Shown here: positions 10,034-21,605 of the stretch, piece after piece
How positions within the stretch are numbered: the first letter of the stretch is position 1
Layout: each line of letters begins with the position of its first letter
Source of the DNA: Theropithecus gelada
Taxonomy: Eukaryota > Chordata > Mammalia > Primates > Cercopithecidae
Length of the DNA stretch: 64,000 nt
Direction of reading: 5' to 3'
Assembly (NCBI RefSeq): GCF_003255815.1
Contig: NC_037669.1
Location: forward strand, 121,253,646-121,317,645
The notes under the pieces: model-generated
Told to the model about the DNA's origin: nothing
Database searches by the model: none
What the model saw: the letters and a program-made list of their open reading frames with translations, nothing else
Translations under genes and position numbers: made by a program

Positions 10034-11595
10034 GGGCAGAATTTCCAGAATAGTAGGTCTTTCTCCCCATAACTTGTGAAGAGTAAGAGAAAAATGCCCC
10101 AAACTGCATCCTTCTCATGGGCCCCTTGTCAAACCAAGGTGACTTTCTGAGGTAGCCACTCACCGGGTGCCAGAAAACCCTGAGCCTGTTTGTCCAGTTC
10201 TCTGTACCTGTGCCATAAGCAAAAGTTTTGTGTCTTCAGCAGAGATGATATTGTTCTGGGGTTTGGCTTTCCCTCACCCCCAGGGGCACAGTAGATGCTA
10301 ATGACTTTGTAACGGCAGCAGGGGGTCATGACAGAGAGCTGCTGTGTATTGAGGAGAGAAGGCATGTTTCTTTCTTCATTGTGTGGAGAGTGTCACAAGC
10401 CACTCTCTCGCCATCTGCCCATCATGCTGGGATTTGCTTAGATGGCCAATGGAGGAGCAGGCTGGGACTAGTCCTTGGCAGGGCTCCGCAGAAGGGCTAG
10501 GAGAGGTGGGTTGACAGCGGAAGCTGACATTCTGCTGTTCTCAGGAGGCTCTGCTTTGATGGATGGCTGGGCAGCCTGTGCTGCCCAGACCACCAGTGGC
10601 GGTTGAGGTGGCGAAGTGTGTCCCTGTTAACTCCACTCTGGGCAGTGAACTGAAGAGGGAGCAAAGCCCAGGAAATGGGCCTTTGTGGCAGTGGTGGAGG
10701 TAGAGTGACCCACAGCAAACCTCATCACTTGTCCCTAACCATTCAGTAGTTCCATAGGCAGTGAGCTTGGAATCTTAGTAAGAGAGATCTTGGGGTGGGG
10801 TGTGAACTTTCCACAAAGGCATTACCTACATGCACGTTCCTGTACACATGTAGCCTTCCAATCTCATACTTAAGAACACTTACTTAACTAAAATATGCCT
10901 ATTCCAACAGCAGGAGCCCTTGGCTGGGGATTGGAGTTGTTATTAGTTTACTATTTAGTATTAACTGAGTAAACTTTTAGAAAGGACTGGATGGGGGTGG
11001 GCACCTGGGACTGGGGTGCATTTGCTCTGGCTCTACATTTATGAAGGACCTCAAATTTCATTATGTGACATTTTCTCTAAACAAGGGTATATATACTACA
11101 ACAGATACACAGAGGCTAGAAAAAAGTCCATCATAAAACTTCACACTTGTGTTCTATTACAAAACCACATTGTCTGCATGGCATTATGATGTTGGCAAAT
11201 ATATAAATCTTGTATTTATAGACATTTTTAAAATGTAAAATGCATATATTTATTTTATGTAAACATTGTAAATATACCATAACTTTTATATCCTTCTTTC
11301 CCTCCTCCTCCAATGGCTATCTTTAGAGATTCAAAAAAAAAAAAAAAATTTCAAGCAGGAGCAAGACACTGAGATGAGGGAAGGGAGGGGATGGGATGGG
11401 ATGGTGTTCTTTATTAAGTGCTTTGAGTTCTTTGGAAAGTCAAACACCATGGAAATCTACTTAGCTTCAGCATATTGCTTGAGAGGTACTCTAGTAAGCC
11501 AAAGTTTGCCTGGCATAGGATGTTTACCAAAGTGGAGTGGCCAGAAATGAATGCCTCGAATTTCTTCACTCTGAATTCTGCTCCTCAGGGCCCAA
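10034..11595. other. Unique DNA, moderately GC-rich 10.4-10.75 kb
   Basis: No gene recognised. A small perfect inverted repeat GGGCAGC-CTGT-GCTGCCC lies near 10568-10585. A G-tract cluster lies at 11378-11404 (separate entry). The short minus-strand frames (10129-10365, 10497-10718) match no known protein. Confidence 0.4.
11378..11404 (+). other. G-quadruplex-capable G-tract cluster
   Basis: Five runs of three or four G (11378-80, 11383-85, 11387-90, 11393-95, 11398-400) are separated by loops of 1-2 bases (AA, A, AT, AT). This satisfies the usual G3+N1-7 pattern. Confidence 0.7.
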
Positions 11596-11599
11596 TAGC

Positions 11600-11995
11600 T
11601 GACTTTCTAATCTGCAAGAGCACCTGTGCTTCCTGGTCTCTGGGCCTTTGCACATGCCGTGTCTCTACTTGGACCAGGAATGCTCCTCCCCCGGAGCTCC
11701 TTCTTGAGAACTCTGAATCGTCCTTTAAGACCCAGAGAACTTGTTACCACTTCTTTGATACATTGCTGGATCGCATTTTCAGCATAGCCCCTGAACTCCC
11801 ACTGCACCATGGAAAGAATTGTTTCCTCCCCTGAGATGCTTTGGAGCCTTGTATGTACCTTGATGATGTATATAGATAGCTGTGTGTGTCTCGCCACACC
11901 ATGAGCTTCCTATAATAGGGTCACTTCTAATTCATCCTTGAATCCTCAGCCAAGAAACCTGCAAAGGAAAGGCACTCCATAAATGTTAAACCTAA
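11600..11995 (+). repeat. L2 LINE 3' end
   Basis: TCTGGGCCTTTGCACATGCC, CCAGGAATGCTCCTCCCC, GAACTCTGAATCGTCCTTTA, ATGAGCTTCCTATAATAGGG and GGCACTCCATAAATGTTAAA follow the L2 3' region in order. One of the clearest L2 copies in the window. The open frames across it are not genes. Confidence 0.85.
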
Positions 11996-13029
11996 TTGAC
12001 TCTCTTAATAAAATGATGAGTGTAACCTCTAACACTATAAAAATTAAACAAAAACTCTCAGAAGCAACAATGTGCACTAAAAATTAATTTGAAAAATTTC
12101 CTTCCATATACTGTTAGCAAAGTACTTTTCTTTTATAGGCCTCTCCTGTGCTATAAAACTCTTGAGTGTTCTAAAAATATTTTTAAAAATAGGCATTTAG
12201 AACCTCTTTAATGAACTACTTCCAAATGTGGTTAAGATATTTGAGGCTTTCCCCGCAGCAGGTGTAAAACCAGCAGTTGGAGCTGAACACCAAGAAGTGG
12301 GAATTCTGGCTCAGAGACGCAGAGGTGTCTGTCTTGAAGTTTCACAGGTGGCAGGCGACACTATTCTTGGTAGAGACCCTGGCTAAAGGGTTGAAGTTCT
12401 CTCTGGGAGTGCTCTTTGGTATGTACAGCAGCTTCCTGAGCTCTTGCAAAATAGTTGGTGCATCTTAAATTCTCCGACTCCGACTTTATGTTTGCACAGG
12501 CAGGCTTGAGGCCCGCTGCTTCACCTGTGATCTGACCACAGCACTGCTCCAATCTGCGGTGTAAATTGCAACTTTATCCACTCCCTCACATAACTGTAAG
12601 TTAATTCTTGTCCTCTTTCCTGATTTCCTAATGGCCCTTGTTTATAAACGTGCTTTATGGTAAAGGCCATTTATGTGAGTTTATCTCACAAGTTAAAATT
12701 AAGAAGAACAAAGGCTGGTCTAAAATAGAGCAGAAGACAAAAAAATAAAAAGGTGTTGTGGACCAAAGAAGAAGTATCAATTATTTTATTTGCTTCTAAG
12801 AGTTTAGCTTCAAATGCTGCCCTAAGAATCCATTATTACTAGAAATTCAAAATTATATTCCAATTTAGATTTAGATTGCAATGCTGATTTTTTTTCCTTG
12901 TGTAAGGAATAACAATTTTAGATTTTATTTCAAAAATAACATGTTCATCTCTGATTAAAGTACAGCATATATGTAATTCAATGTAAGAATCCACTTAAGT
13001 ATTTTTCCTTTGCTTGACTTATGCCAATG
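11996..13029. other. Unique AT-rich DNA
   Basis: No repeats named and no coding signal. Repeat-poor sequence of this kind can hold conserved non-coding elements, but I see no decisive motif. Confidence 0.4.
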
Positions 13030-13500
13030 TGTATTTAATGCAGTGTAGAAAAGCATTAATTAAGCTGTTGGGTAACGTCACTCCGTATCAGTTTCAGGTA
13101 TGATCATGTGAATAGCGAGAAGTATAATAGCTGTGCTTGTATCTTGGCAGCAGATGGCTTTTCGCTGCTGCCTCATTGCTCTGAGGCTCTGCAGAGGCTA
13201 ACCACATAAAATGACTTTCGCATCTCCCTTCAAACCTCACGACATAGTGCCATTTTTGCTGGGCCGTGTACACCTGCTTTCACTAGACTCCAGTCTCGTA
13301 AAACTGTCAATTGGATCCTTTCACAAGAATACATTAGCATTGTTTAAGGGGTTGTGCATCACTTTTTTGACTGCCACAGTTTGTTTTAAGCAGAACTTAA
13401 AATGATTAATTGATTGATCCTTCTTTAAGGTATTACAAATACAGACCGACATCAGCAATTTTAGTGACACATTGAGCATTCACATAACCCTCAGATAGCA
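13030..13500. promoter_or_regulatory. Candidate enhancer with tandem PBX-HOX-like sites
   Basis: Repeat-free block. At 13403-13418 two abutting octamers, TGATTAAT and TGATTGAT, match the TGATNNAT consensus of PBX-HOX heterodimers. GCATTAATTAAGC (about 13054) is a homeodomain core and CAGATGGC (about 13152) an E-box. Several CpGs (GTAACGTCACTCCG, CCTCACGAC) survive in AT-rich surroundings. Regulatory function is inference; the motifs are seen directly. Confidence 0.35.
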
Positions 13501-15385
13501 TTGTTATGTGTGTTTGTGCATGCGTGTGTACTCACTAGGGCAAGATGTTTATGGAGACATATTAAGAACCAAGAAAGGGAAAACCCCACTTATTTGAGAG
13601 TTTGGGAAAAAGAGAAGCAGGGATAAGATGAAAGAGAAAAAAGGAGAGAAAAGAAACCTTAAAATTCACATGGGAGATTGTCAAGGAGCAGAGAAAAGAT
13701 ATCCAGGAAATTTGAGACCTCCAACATTTCTGAGATAATCAAGTAAAGGATGAAACTCTGAAGACTGTTCCTAGAAGCCAGGTGTGTTTTAAGCGTAGGG
13801 AAAAAAGCTAGGCTGCTCAATCCTTTAAAACTTGAAACTGTTGTTATCATGAGGGAGAGGAAGGCTGACGTAGAGGTCAGGCCCTGGGCAAACCAAACCT
13901 CTGAGCTACCCACCACCGGCTAGTTCATCTCAGTGATCTAACGAGATCTGGTGAGGCTCTTTTTGTTGAGTGAGAGAGAGAGAAATAGATACAGATGTGA
14001 CATTTCTTAAGACTTTATGAATTAAATTTTCTATTAGCTACTTCAAGGGCAAATAATATGTTAAAGCAACAGGGTACTTTCTGCTCCCAAGCCCCACTTA
14101 ATTATTATTAACTCTTTAATTGGACAAAGTCTGTTTATGCAAGTCAGATATAGAGAAATTTACATAGTATATATATTACCATGGGAATTCCTCTAATATA
14201 CATTTGTCAATCAAAATAGAGATGGGTCTTCAGGTTTAGGAGGGTGAGGATAAGTTACACCACAAATGGAAACAGATACAGCTGTTGTTATAAACACACC
14301 AGTCCTATGTCATGCTTATCTGAATTCTTTCTGGTACTCACTTTTAAACCAAGAAAAATCTCAGGAAAATGTTAGAGATATTTTTGCACCTTCACAACCA
14401 TCACTTACATAAGGAAACTTTTGAACAAAATGAGTTTTTGGAAATAAAAGTGATAAATGGTTGTAATATAAAAAGTTACATACCAAATAATAGCTTATGC
14501 CATATTTTCAACATGCCAGTTTTTGGATGGGTAATTTCTTTGGTAATAAATTTGAGTTGAGTCTGAAATGGGAGGTTTGTATTTACTGTAGGATCTATAC
14601 TTCTGATCATCTCTCCTAATGTGGGAATAATCTCTGATTGCTGGTCAGTTGCCTTGAGATTCTCAGGTGGAAATGAAGCTCACATTGCCAAATATTTTTA
14701 CTGGGCCTAATGATAGATCACCTGAGTGTATCCGTCCTTAACAATTAGCTTCAATTTAGAAGACATTTAGAGTCTTTTAAAAGACATTTAATAGCAAGTG
14801 AAGTGATTTGTGGAAATACTGTGAATTTCAGTCTTTCAGATGAAAGATGATAATTGGATTGAAGTCTTTTTTTCTGATTTATTATTTGTGTTCCTATTTC
14901 TTACACAGTGAAACTTCTTATTTTTCAGGGAACTGAACTTGTTTCAACCCGATGGCTGATACAATTATTAGAGGGTTGTGTTGCTTTATGGGCCCTGTGT
15001 TAAGACTTTTAAGTACATTTGGTATGTATTAATAATAGGCAATGCTTAAGAGCCTGGCAAAAAGAGAAAACTGTTGTGAAAACAGCTTTAACCTGTCAGG
15101 AATGAGAGTGAGAAGAGGGAGCTAAATAGGTGATGTATTTCATCATCTCAGATTGGTATATTTTAGAGGAGGTGGAATAAAAAGAATAAAGTAATACACA
15201 CTCCATTGGAAAACAGAGAATCTAGAAATTAAAAAAAAATCTAAGCAAAAACATTGTTCTTCTAAGAAATAAGTCTCACTATTAATTTTACACATGCCAA
15301 ATGTTAATAATTGCCTTTGGGCAACTGTGGGTGCGTTTTCGTTCATCACAGCTGTCAAAAAACCACAATACTGCTTCCTAAAGCC
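13501..15385. other. Unique AT-rich DNA
   Basis: No repeat family or gene recognised across about 1.9 kb. A short GA run lies at 13973-13983. Confidence 0.4.
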
Positions 15386-15429
15386 AGTTTTCTTTTCTTT
15401 TTCTTTCTTTCTTTCTTTTTTTTTTTTCA
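15386..15429. repeat. (CTTT)n/poly-T low complexity
   Basis: A pyrimidine-only CTTT-rich run. I see no retroelement body attached to it. It supplies the lysine-rich segment of the 146-codon minus frame at 15143-15583, which is therefore not credible as a gene. Confidence 0.8.
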
Positions 15430-17639
15430 AGGACAAGTCTCCTTGTCCTGAGCTCTGAAACTCAGAAGGGTTGGGAGCTTTGGGGATGGCCAGAGATTTC
15501 AATCTTGATGAGAAATTCCTTGTCAGTGACAAGTTGCTATAAAGCAGGGCAGTTTTCCCAGAGGGGCTGGTAAAAATACACACGCATTAGTAAAGTAAAG
15601 CAAGGGGAAGACACTGCCAGGTCTAGCTGTCCAGTCAGAAGTCAAAATGTTTGTGCACACCAGACAGTGTGTCTGGCTACCTCGAGGGAGGGTCCATGTT
15701 TGGTCTGGGAAAACAGTTCCATGTTCACCACCAGGGAAGGCCTATGGGTGAATAACAATGACCAGGCCCTACTAGCCAGGAAGAGCCTCTTTTCTAAATG
15801 GCTGTCTCATTAGGTTGAGTGGGAGTGTTTTTCAGCATGCAGCTTTGAGATAGAGCAGCCCAAACGGCTGTTCCGGTCAGAGGGTAGCACACAAGTCTGT
15901 GAACCCAGAACGTTTCCGTGGATTGGCCTTTCAGTGGAAGGCGGCCACCCACTTGGTGGTGTTGCTGTGGCCATCCTCAACTTTTCTTTCCATCTCTCTT
16001 ATATCTTTAGGGGACTTTCAGCCAGTGTGGAGTGCTGGGCATATTCTAGAAGGCTGCACAATAAATTCTCACTTTCCAACCAAAGATTTTTCAGCATAAA
16101 CATCCAAGAGGGCAGTGTGTCATACTGGTAGAGAGGCACCAATTACATAAAAGCCGGTTCTGGTCAGCATGTGTGTAATTATTTATTTCAGCTTTCTGTA
16201 AAAGGAGGGGCGTTTTATTCAAGCCAGGGAGAAACCTGGCATTTTCCCAGTTGTGAAATTCTATTGACAAAGGTGTTAACTGAAGGGCAGGGTAACGTGG
16301 TATGCTAGGCCCCTGCGCCTTCATCTGTGTGACCTGGGCATGTGTCAGGCCCAGACTGAACTGACCAGAATGACTTTGATTTGATGACCGTTAAAGGTCA
16401 GGCACATAATGGGATCAGATGTGTCAGTGGAGGGTGAAGTACATAGCATAATAGATTGATGGTAATTAAGTAGTCGTGTTTAATAAGAGTCATCAGAGTT
16501 AAACGCATTGTTGGAATGAGCAGCTTGGGAAAGCAATGAGAAGGCATGAAGAAAGGAGGTGGGAAATATGTTAAGGAATAACTTTTTTGTTACACTAGAG
16601 GAAAGATCAGAGGAAAACCAGCGTGTGTGCGTGTATGTTTTAGGAGAGCTGTTTTTAGACAGCATTTTATCTGTCTAAAAATTGGTGTTTTTGTTTTTTT
16701 GTTTCTAGATGATTTTTTTTTTTTTTTTTTAAGGGACAAGTAGGGTTAGTAGAGGAGAATTAAACTTTATGAACTTATAAATGGCCCCAAATGATCCTAA
16801 TTCCCCATATGCGTGTCTAGAAAATGCAAACCACAATCCTCCAAATAAAAATAGTTCAACAAATATTTCAGATGAGATTGGGCACGTTCAGGATGGCATG
16901 GCTGTAGACAGTGGTATGGCCATAGACTCAATAAATATTTCAAACATTAATCTATATTTTTTATAGGATGAGAATTTGGGTTGTTACTGGCTTTTTATTT
17001 ATTTGTATATAAATCATAGAACTCCTAGAATTGATTAATTGCTTGTTCAGTGAAACTTTTGTAGTTTTGGAAAATTATCATTCTTCGATAATACTTAATC
17101 ATATTATTGTGAAGCATTATCATTTAGTAAGACAGCACATTGAACTAGAATACATGAATAAGGGCAGGTTTTGATTGCTGCAACCATTACACATTTTCAG
17201 TATTATTTTTGTCAGTTTGCACAAATCATCAATGGTTATTGGGGTTTGCATGTAGATTACCTAGGTTCAATGTAGAATGAGCAGGTGTTGAGAATGCAAA
17301 CAGTTAATTAGGACGGCGTTGACTGCACCATCTGATAATGGGGAGTCCAGGTAAGGGGCTTCACATCTAATCTGAATTGTAACTTGACAAATCTCAATGA
17401 TCCCTTCTTTGTGCGATTTCCCTCCTAGTTCTGTGTCACAGAGGTATACTAAAGAAGTGTTCTGGCTTACAGAAGTTCTGACTTACTCTTTTCATCTGAT
17501 CTTCGTTTCAGTAAATCTCTACCTGAATGCAGAGCTGAGCTGGGAAAAGACTGTGAAGTGGATTTTTTTTTTTTTTTTTTTAATGAATTACCTGTCTTTC
17601 CTCCTTCTAGCAACCATGACCTGGACAGTCTGACCCCAG
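15430..17639. other. Repeat-poor unique DNA
   Basis: The 15.6-16.42 kb part has no recognisable transposon and retains scattered CpGs. It contains an exact AAAGGTCA nuclear-receptor monomer motif at about 16394. A T run lies at 16713-16732 and another at 17564-17581. No gene found. Confidence 0.4.
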
Positions 17640-17770
17640 AGCCTCTGCACTTAATTGCTATGCTATACTATCTGAGAGTTCTCAAGAGTATGGCTTGGTT
17701 TCATGAGAGTTTTATCTTATCTTTGAAACTCTGGTACCAACACAGTGCCAGGCACACAATAAAAGAGAAG
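17640..17770 (+). repeat. L2 LINE 3' end fragment
   Basis: CTTTGAAACTCTGGTACCAA followed by CACAGTGCCAGGCACACAAT matches the terminal L2 (or MIR-like) ctttgtatccccagcac...cacagtgcctggcacacag pattern in plus orientation. Confidence 0.6.
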
Positions 17771-18056
17771 TCATTTAATCAGATTAACTCACACTGATAT
17801 TAGCTAACTTATGCATTCTGACAAAAGTGTCTCAAGAATAGGTGATATAACCTTTGTCTATAGGTGGAAGTTGATGTTTTATGAGATCTATTTGAGTGGG
17901 CACCACAAATAGTATCAGGCGCAGAACCATCTACTCTTGCTCACTCTAAAAATATTCTCTTTGTAGCGTATGGCCCAAAGTAAGTGGGGTCTTAGCTACA
18001 TGGAGTCCAATGGCTGGAAGTGATGTTAGTCTAACTCCTTTCGTTTAAAAATGAAC
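17771..18056. other. Unique DNA
   Basis: Nothing recognised. Confidence 0.4.
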
Positions 18057-18388
18057 TGATTCTGTTGGTGGCTGGGCACGGTGGTTCACACCTTGTAATC
18101 TCAGCACTTTGGGAGTCCTAGGGGGGCAGATCACCTGAGTTCAGGAGTTCAAGACCAGCTTGGCCAACATGGTGAAACCCTGTCTCTACTAAAAATACAA
18201 AAAAATTAGCTGGGCATGGTGGCAGGCACCTGTAATCCCAGCTACTCGGGAGGCTGAGGCAGGAGAATCACTTGAATCCAGGAGGTGGAGGTTGCAGTGA
18301 GCCGAAATCGCACCACTGCACTCCAGCCTGGGCAACAAGAGTGAAATTCCTTCTCAAAAAACAATCAAACAAACTGACCTCTGTTGGC
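18057..18388 (+). mobile_element. AluS, full length
   Basis: Body 18070-18372, from GGCTGGGCACGGTGGTTCAC to CCTTCTCAAAAAAC. The right-arm GGAGGTTGCAGTGAGCCG is the S-type state. The imperfect flanking repeats CTGATTCTGTTGG (before) and CTGACCTCTGTTGG (after) are the likely TSD. With 18704-18986 it forms an inverted Alu pair. Confidence 0.93.
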
Positions 18389-18682
18389 ATCTGGGTGACA
18401 GTTCAAAATATTTAGTATGAAGAAAGAGAGTTTGGAGTGCTTAAAATACAGATTATCATCTTTTAAACTTGGTGGCCAATGTTTTATCTCATGTCTTGTC
18501 TCTTGATTGGAGTCATAAGGACATTTTTCTTCTTTTTATAGGGTTTTGCCTTACCTCTTCTGTCAATGATGCAGTAATGGTGAGGGCTGACAGTGACAGT
18601 GCAGAGCTAACACCACAGATGTTCTGGGCACCTATTTATTGACAGTTTGAGGAGGTTACAAAAACAACTCCTACCTTAGCTT
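18389..18682. other. Unique spacer between inverted Alus
   Basis: No repeat or gene recognised. Confidence 0.4.
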
Positions 18683-18986
18683 GTTTGTTTATTTATTTAT
18701 TTTTGAGACGGAGTCTCACTCTATTGCCCAGGCTGGAGTGCAGTGGCATGATCTCAGCTCACTGCAGCCTCTACCCCCCGGGTTCAAGCAATTCTCCTGC
18801 TTCAGCCTCCAGAGTAGCTGGGATCACAGACGCGCACCACCACGCCCAGCTAATTTTTGTGTTTTTAGTGGAGACGGGGCTTCACCATGTTGGCCAGGCT
18901 GGTCTTGAACTCCTGACCTCAGGTAATCTGCCTGCCTTGGCCTCCCAAAGTGCTGGGATTACAGGTGTGAGCCACCGTGCCTGGCC
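18683..18986 (-). mobile_element. AluS, inverted
   Basis: A (TTTA)n tail followed by TTTGAGACGGAGTCTCACTC through GTGCCTGGCC. A full-length dimer. The open frames at 18681-19065 are translated Alu. Confidence 0.95.
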
Positions 18987-19064
18987 AGATTGTTTATTTT
19001 TTGAAAACATGTATAAACAATCGAATCAAAGAGCTATTCTACAACAACTACTACTACTATTATG

Positions 19065-19290
19065 ACTACTAGTTGCTTACATTTTTGGAGTATTTTCTGC
19101 ATGCCAAGCATTGTTCTGAAGACATGTAGTAGTGTACTTGGTCCTCACAACCACTCAATGAGGCAGGTGCTATTAATATGTCCATTCTATAGATTAGGAT
19201 AGTGAGACACTGACAAGTTATGTAAATTCTCAATTAAGAGGTTAAGAAATGTGAAATAGAGCACAGTTTCAAATTAACAGGAAAATTCAC
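19065..19290 (-). repeat. MIR SINE, inverted
   Basis: GCATGCCAAGCATTGTTCTG, then GGTCCTCACAACCACTCAAT, then CATTCTATAGATTAGGATAG match the reverse-complemented MIR core. Confidence 0.8.
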
Positions 19291-19419
19291 CAACACTAGC
19301 TGATATACCAGACAATTCTTATCTCTTTTAAATTCTTCACAAGGTTTTTTTTTTTTTTTTTTTTTAAGCTTGAGTAGACATCTTAGGCTTTCTAAGCAGC
19401 AAGGGAAATTGGAGAGCAG

Positions 19420-19545
19420 CTGGCCTCACAGCATCACTTTATTGATTAGAAATGTCAGGCTCAGAGAGGTAAAGTGACTTTCTTAAGACCACAGAGCTCT
19501 TTGAATCTAGACTTTAAGCCCTGCACTCTTTTTCCTATATCAGGC
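19420..19545 (-). repeat. MIR SINE fragment, inverted
   Basis: GGCTCAGAGAGGTAAAGTGA, then CTTAAGACCACAGAGCTC, then CTAGACTTTAAGCCCTGCAC follow the head half of reverse-complemented MIR. A T run (19347-19367) separates it from the preceding copy. Confidence 0.7.
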
Positions 19546-20029
19546 AATATTTCTCATGCTACATTTTCGTTTTCAAAATAGCATAAAATCCTAGTGTTTA
19601 GTCTTCTATCTCCTTCTATTTTACAGAAAAGAAAACAAAGACACTTTTAAAAAAACTAGATCTCAATTCCTTGTTGAGTACTTATCACTAGCTCTGGTTG
19701 CTTTAGAATCTGTGGTGTCAGAGGCCTGGACCTTTGCTTGCTCCCATGAGCCTGGTGCCTGGCTGCACCTTGATAAAGATAATAATAGGTATTATCGGCC
19801 TCTCATATTCTGCCCTCACTAGGGTATTTTGGCTGTGGTTACTTCCTGAGCCCATGGAGACAACCTTGGCTGAATTACTTAGAACACTTTTTAATCAGAA
19901 CCAAGCACCTTATTTTACCAAAATAACTCCTTTTAAAAGTGTCCCAATTTGTTCAACAGATAAGCATCAAAGGGCAATAGAAAAACTGGAAGCAGACATC
20001 ATAATTAGATGACTAAAATGAAAGAGCAG
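19546..20029. other. Unique DNA
   Basis: Nothing recognised beyond short chance frames. Confidence 0.4.
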
Positions 20030-20640
20030 AGTGATTTAGCAATGACTGAACATTTGGCAAAGAATTTTCATCAGGCTTCATCCCAATTCTTTCAACAGAG
20101 GAGGGAAGAAGCTTCTGAGAACTGTTTGAAATGGTGGAATAGCAATTAAAGGCCTTCGTCATTAACGGAGAGGAAGCAGAAATGAATGTATTTGCCAAAT
20201 ATGGCATTATGGGCATTGGAAGTCAGAGGGTTGCAATGGAAATAAACCTGTTGAAAACCAAATAAGATGAACACAGGGGAGTACAAAAGAAGGAAGGAAG
20301 ATGACCATCACTCTGGCCCTCTGAGCCTTGTGTTAAAATGAGAATTCTGTCCCCTTCTAAGAATAAGCCTTCCAGTATGCACTTCAGGAAGTCCCATTGC
20401 TTCGGCTCGGATGGCTAATACGAAAAACAAAGCAATTGTTTGTTGACACGATATTCTAGCAGGTGCAGTTCCATTTTAAACAAGAAGCCGCTATTGTTTT
20501 CAGGAATCGTGTTGATGGCTGTCTTAGAACATGAAGGGCTGGTTCCGCAGGGGGACACCAGGGTGCTGTTTTTCATTTTGGCCCTTGGGGCCAACAGTTC
20601 TCAGCCTCTGCGCATTTATGACTAGCACCTCCTACAGGGT
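20030..20640. promoter_or_regulatory. Candidate conserved enhancer with SOX-like dimer site
   Basis: Transposon-free block. AACAAAGCAATTGTTT at 20426-20441 places two SOX-type cores (ACAAAG and ATTGTT) head to head. TAGCAATTAAAGGCC and GTCATTAACGG (20140-20165) carry homeodomain-like cores. No reading frame here has a known domain. Enhancer function is inferred from motif arrangement and absence of repeats only. Confidence 0.35.
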
Positions 20641-20879
20641 GGTGTGAGTTTTAAAAAGGAAGGCAAGTTTGTTTTTATAAATAATATTTAAAAAACCTTG
20701 ATTTTCATATTCTGAGGAAAATTCTTGGGCAGAAGGGGAGAGTAGGGCTGTCCAGATATTTATCTGGTAGTCACTGAATCCTGGGGGTGGAGGAGACACT
20801 TGATTTACCGTCTTCGGTTCAGGAGGAAGCCCAATCAACAAGGTAAGGGCTGTGTGGTTAACTAGCAAGTGAGAAGGGA

Positions 20880-21290
20880 CTTTGGAATTAAGGCTCGGTG
20901 GTGACGTGCCTTTGTTAAAAATCACTGGATACCTGGGGCCCAGTCTTCTCCCCAGGTGAAGGGAGGAAAGAGACAGTGAGGGGAGAAGAGTGACAGCAAA
21001 ACCTTGAGGCGCCTCCCTGCATCGTGAGCACGCAGGACAGGAAGGGCCAGGTGGGCAAAGCCATCCGGGGCTCTCCTTCCTTTTGTGTAGTGGTGACACC
21101 TCTCCAGCCCAGCCTTATTTGTGGGATGTGGAGCTGTGTGACGTGCTGCAGTTGATTTATAGGCAGCACCGAGCAGTAATCCCTCCCCTGGCTCTCTCCT
21201 CGGCCTTCTCAGCACTGCAGCACTAAATATCCAGCCCGACTGGGGATGCGCTGCGGCCGGTGCACCCGGAGTGAGGGCTGTGTTAGCCTC
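20880..21290. promoter_or_regulatory. CpG-denser repeat-free block
   Basis: I count about 15 CpGs in 410 bp, five of them within 21237-21268, against strong CpG depletion outside Alus elsewhere. A TGACGT half-CRE lies near 21139. Too weak to call a CpG island or promoter. The 155-codon minus frame (20632-21099) and the 97-codon minus frame (20922-21215) have no recognised domain. Confidence 0.3.
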
Positions 21291-21605
21291 TCGATTTACT
21301 TTTTCAAAACCACTATAAATTCAGGCACAAATGGCAGCAAAATTAACTGTGAAAATGCCACCATATTTTGCAGGCCAGTAGCTGTTGGCTTGAATCTGGT
21401 TTGGTTTGTAGAGCTGTTTCTCTTAACTAGAAAAGAGTGCCTTTTTTTTTTTTTATGTTTAGATGAGAGATGACCAGCTTCAACAAAATGCTGCTACTAA
21501 GTAGAAGAAACAACTATCTTTTTTCTTAGAGGACAGTGGCTTTTAGGTATAATGCCTACTTTATAGTTTGTGTTAGATTTTACTATCTTCTTTGAGAAAT
21601 GCTTA
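21291..21605. other. Unique DNA
   Basis: No repeat or gene recognised; a short T run lies at 21442-21453. Confidence 0.4.

Noticed and set aside
10585..10600. Possible CTCF site (CCACCAGTGGCGG)
   Set aside because: One base short of the core consensus; not convincing without a scored matrix.
15143..15583. 146-codon minus-strand frame
   Set aside because: Its middle is a translated CTTT microsatellite; no domain.
20545..20575. Possible CTCF site (CACCAGGGTGC)
   Set aside because: Mismatches at high-information positions of the CTCF core; too weak.
20632..21099. Longest open frame in the window (155 codons, minus strand)
   Set aside because: No recognisable domain, proline/leucine-rich low-information product, no supporting promoter or splice pattern, and it overlaps two other frames. 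Expected by chance in 64 kb.
20880..21290. CpG island promoter
   Set aside because: The CpG count is raised but far below island criteria, and no transcript evidence is visible.
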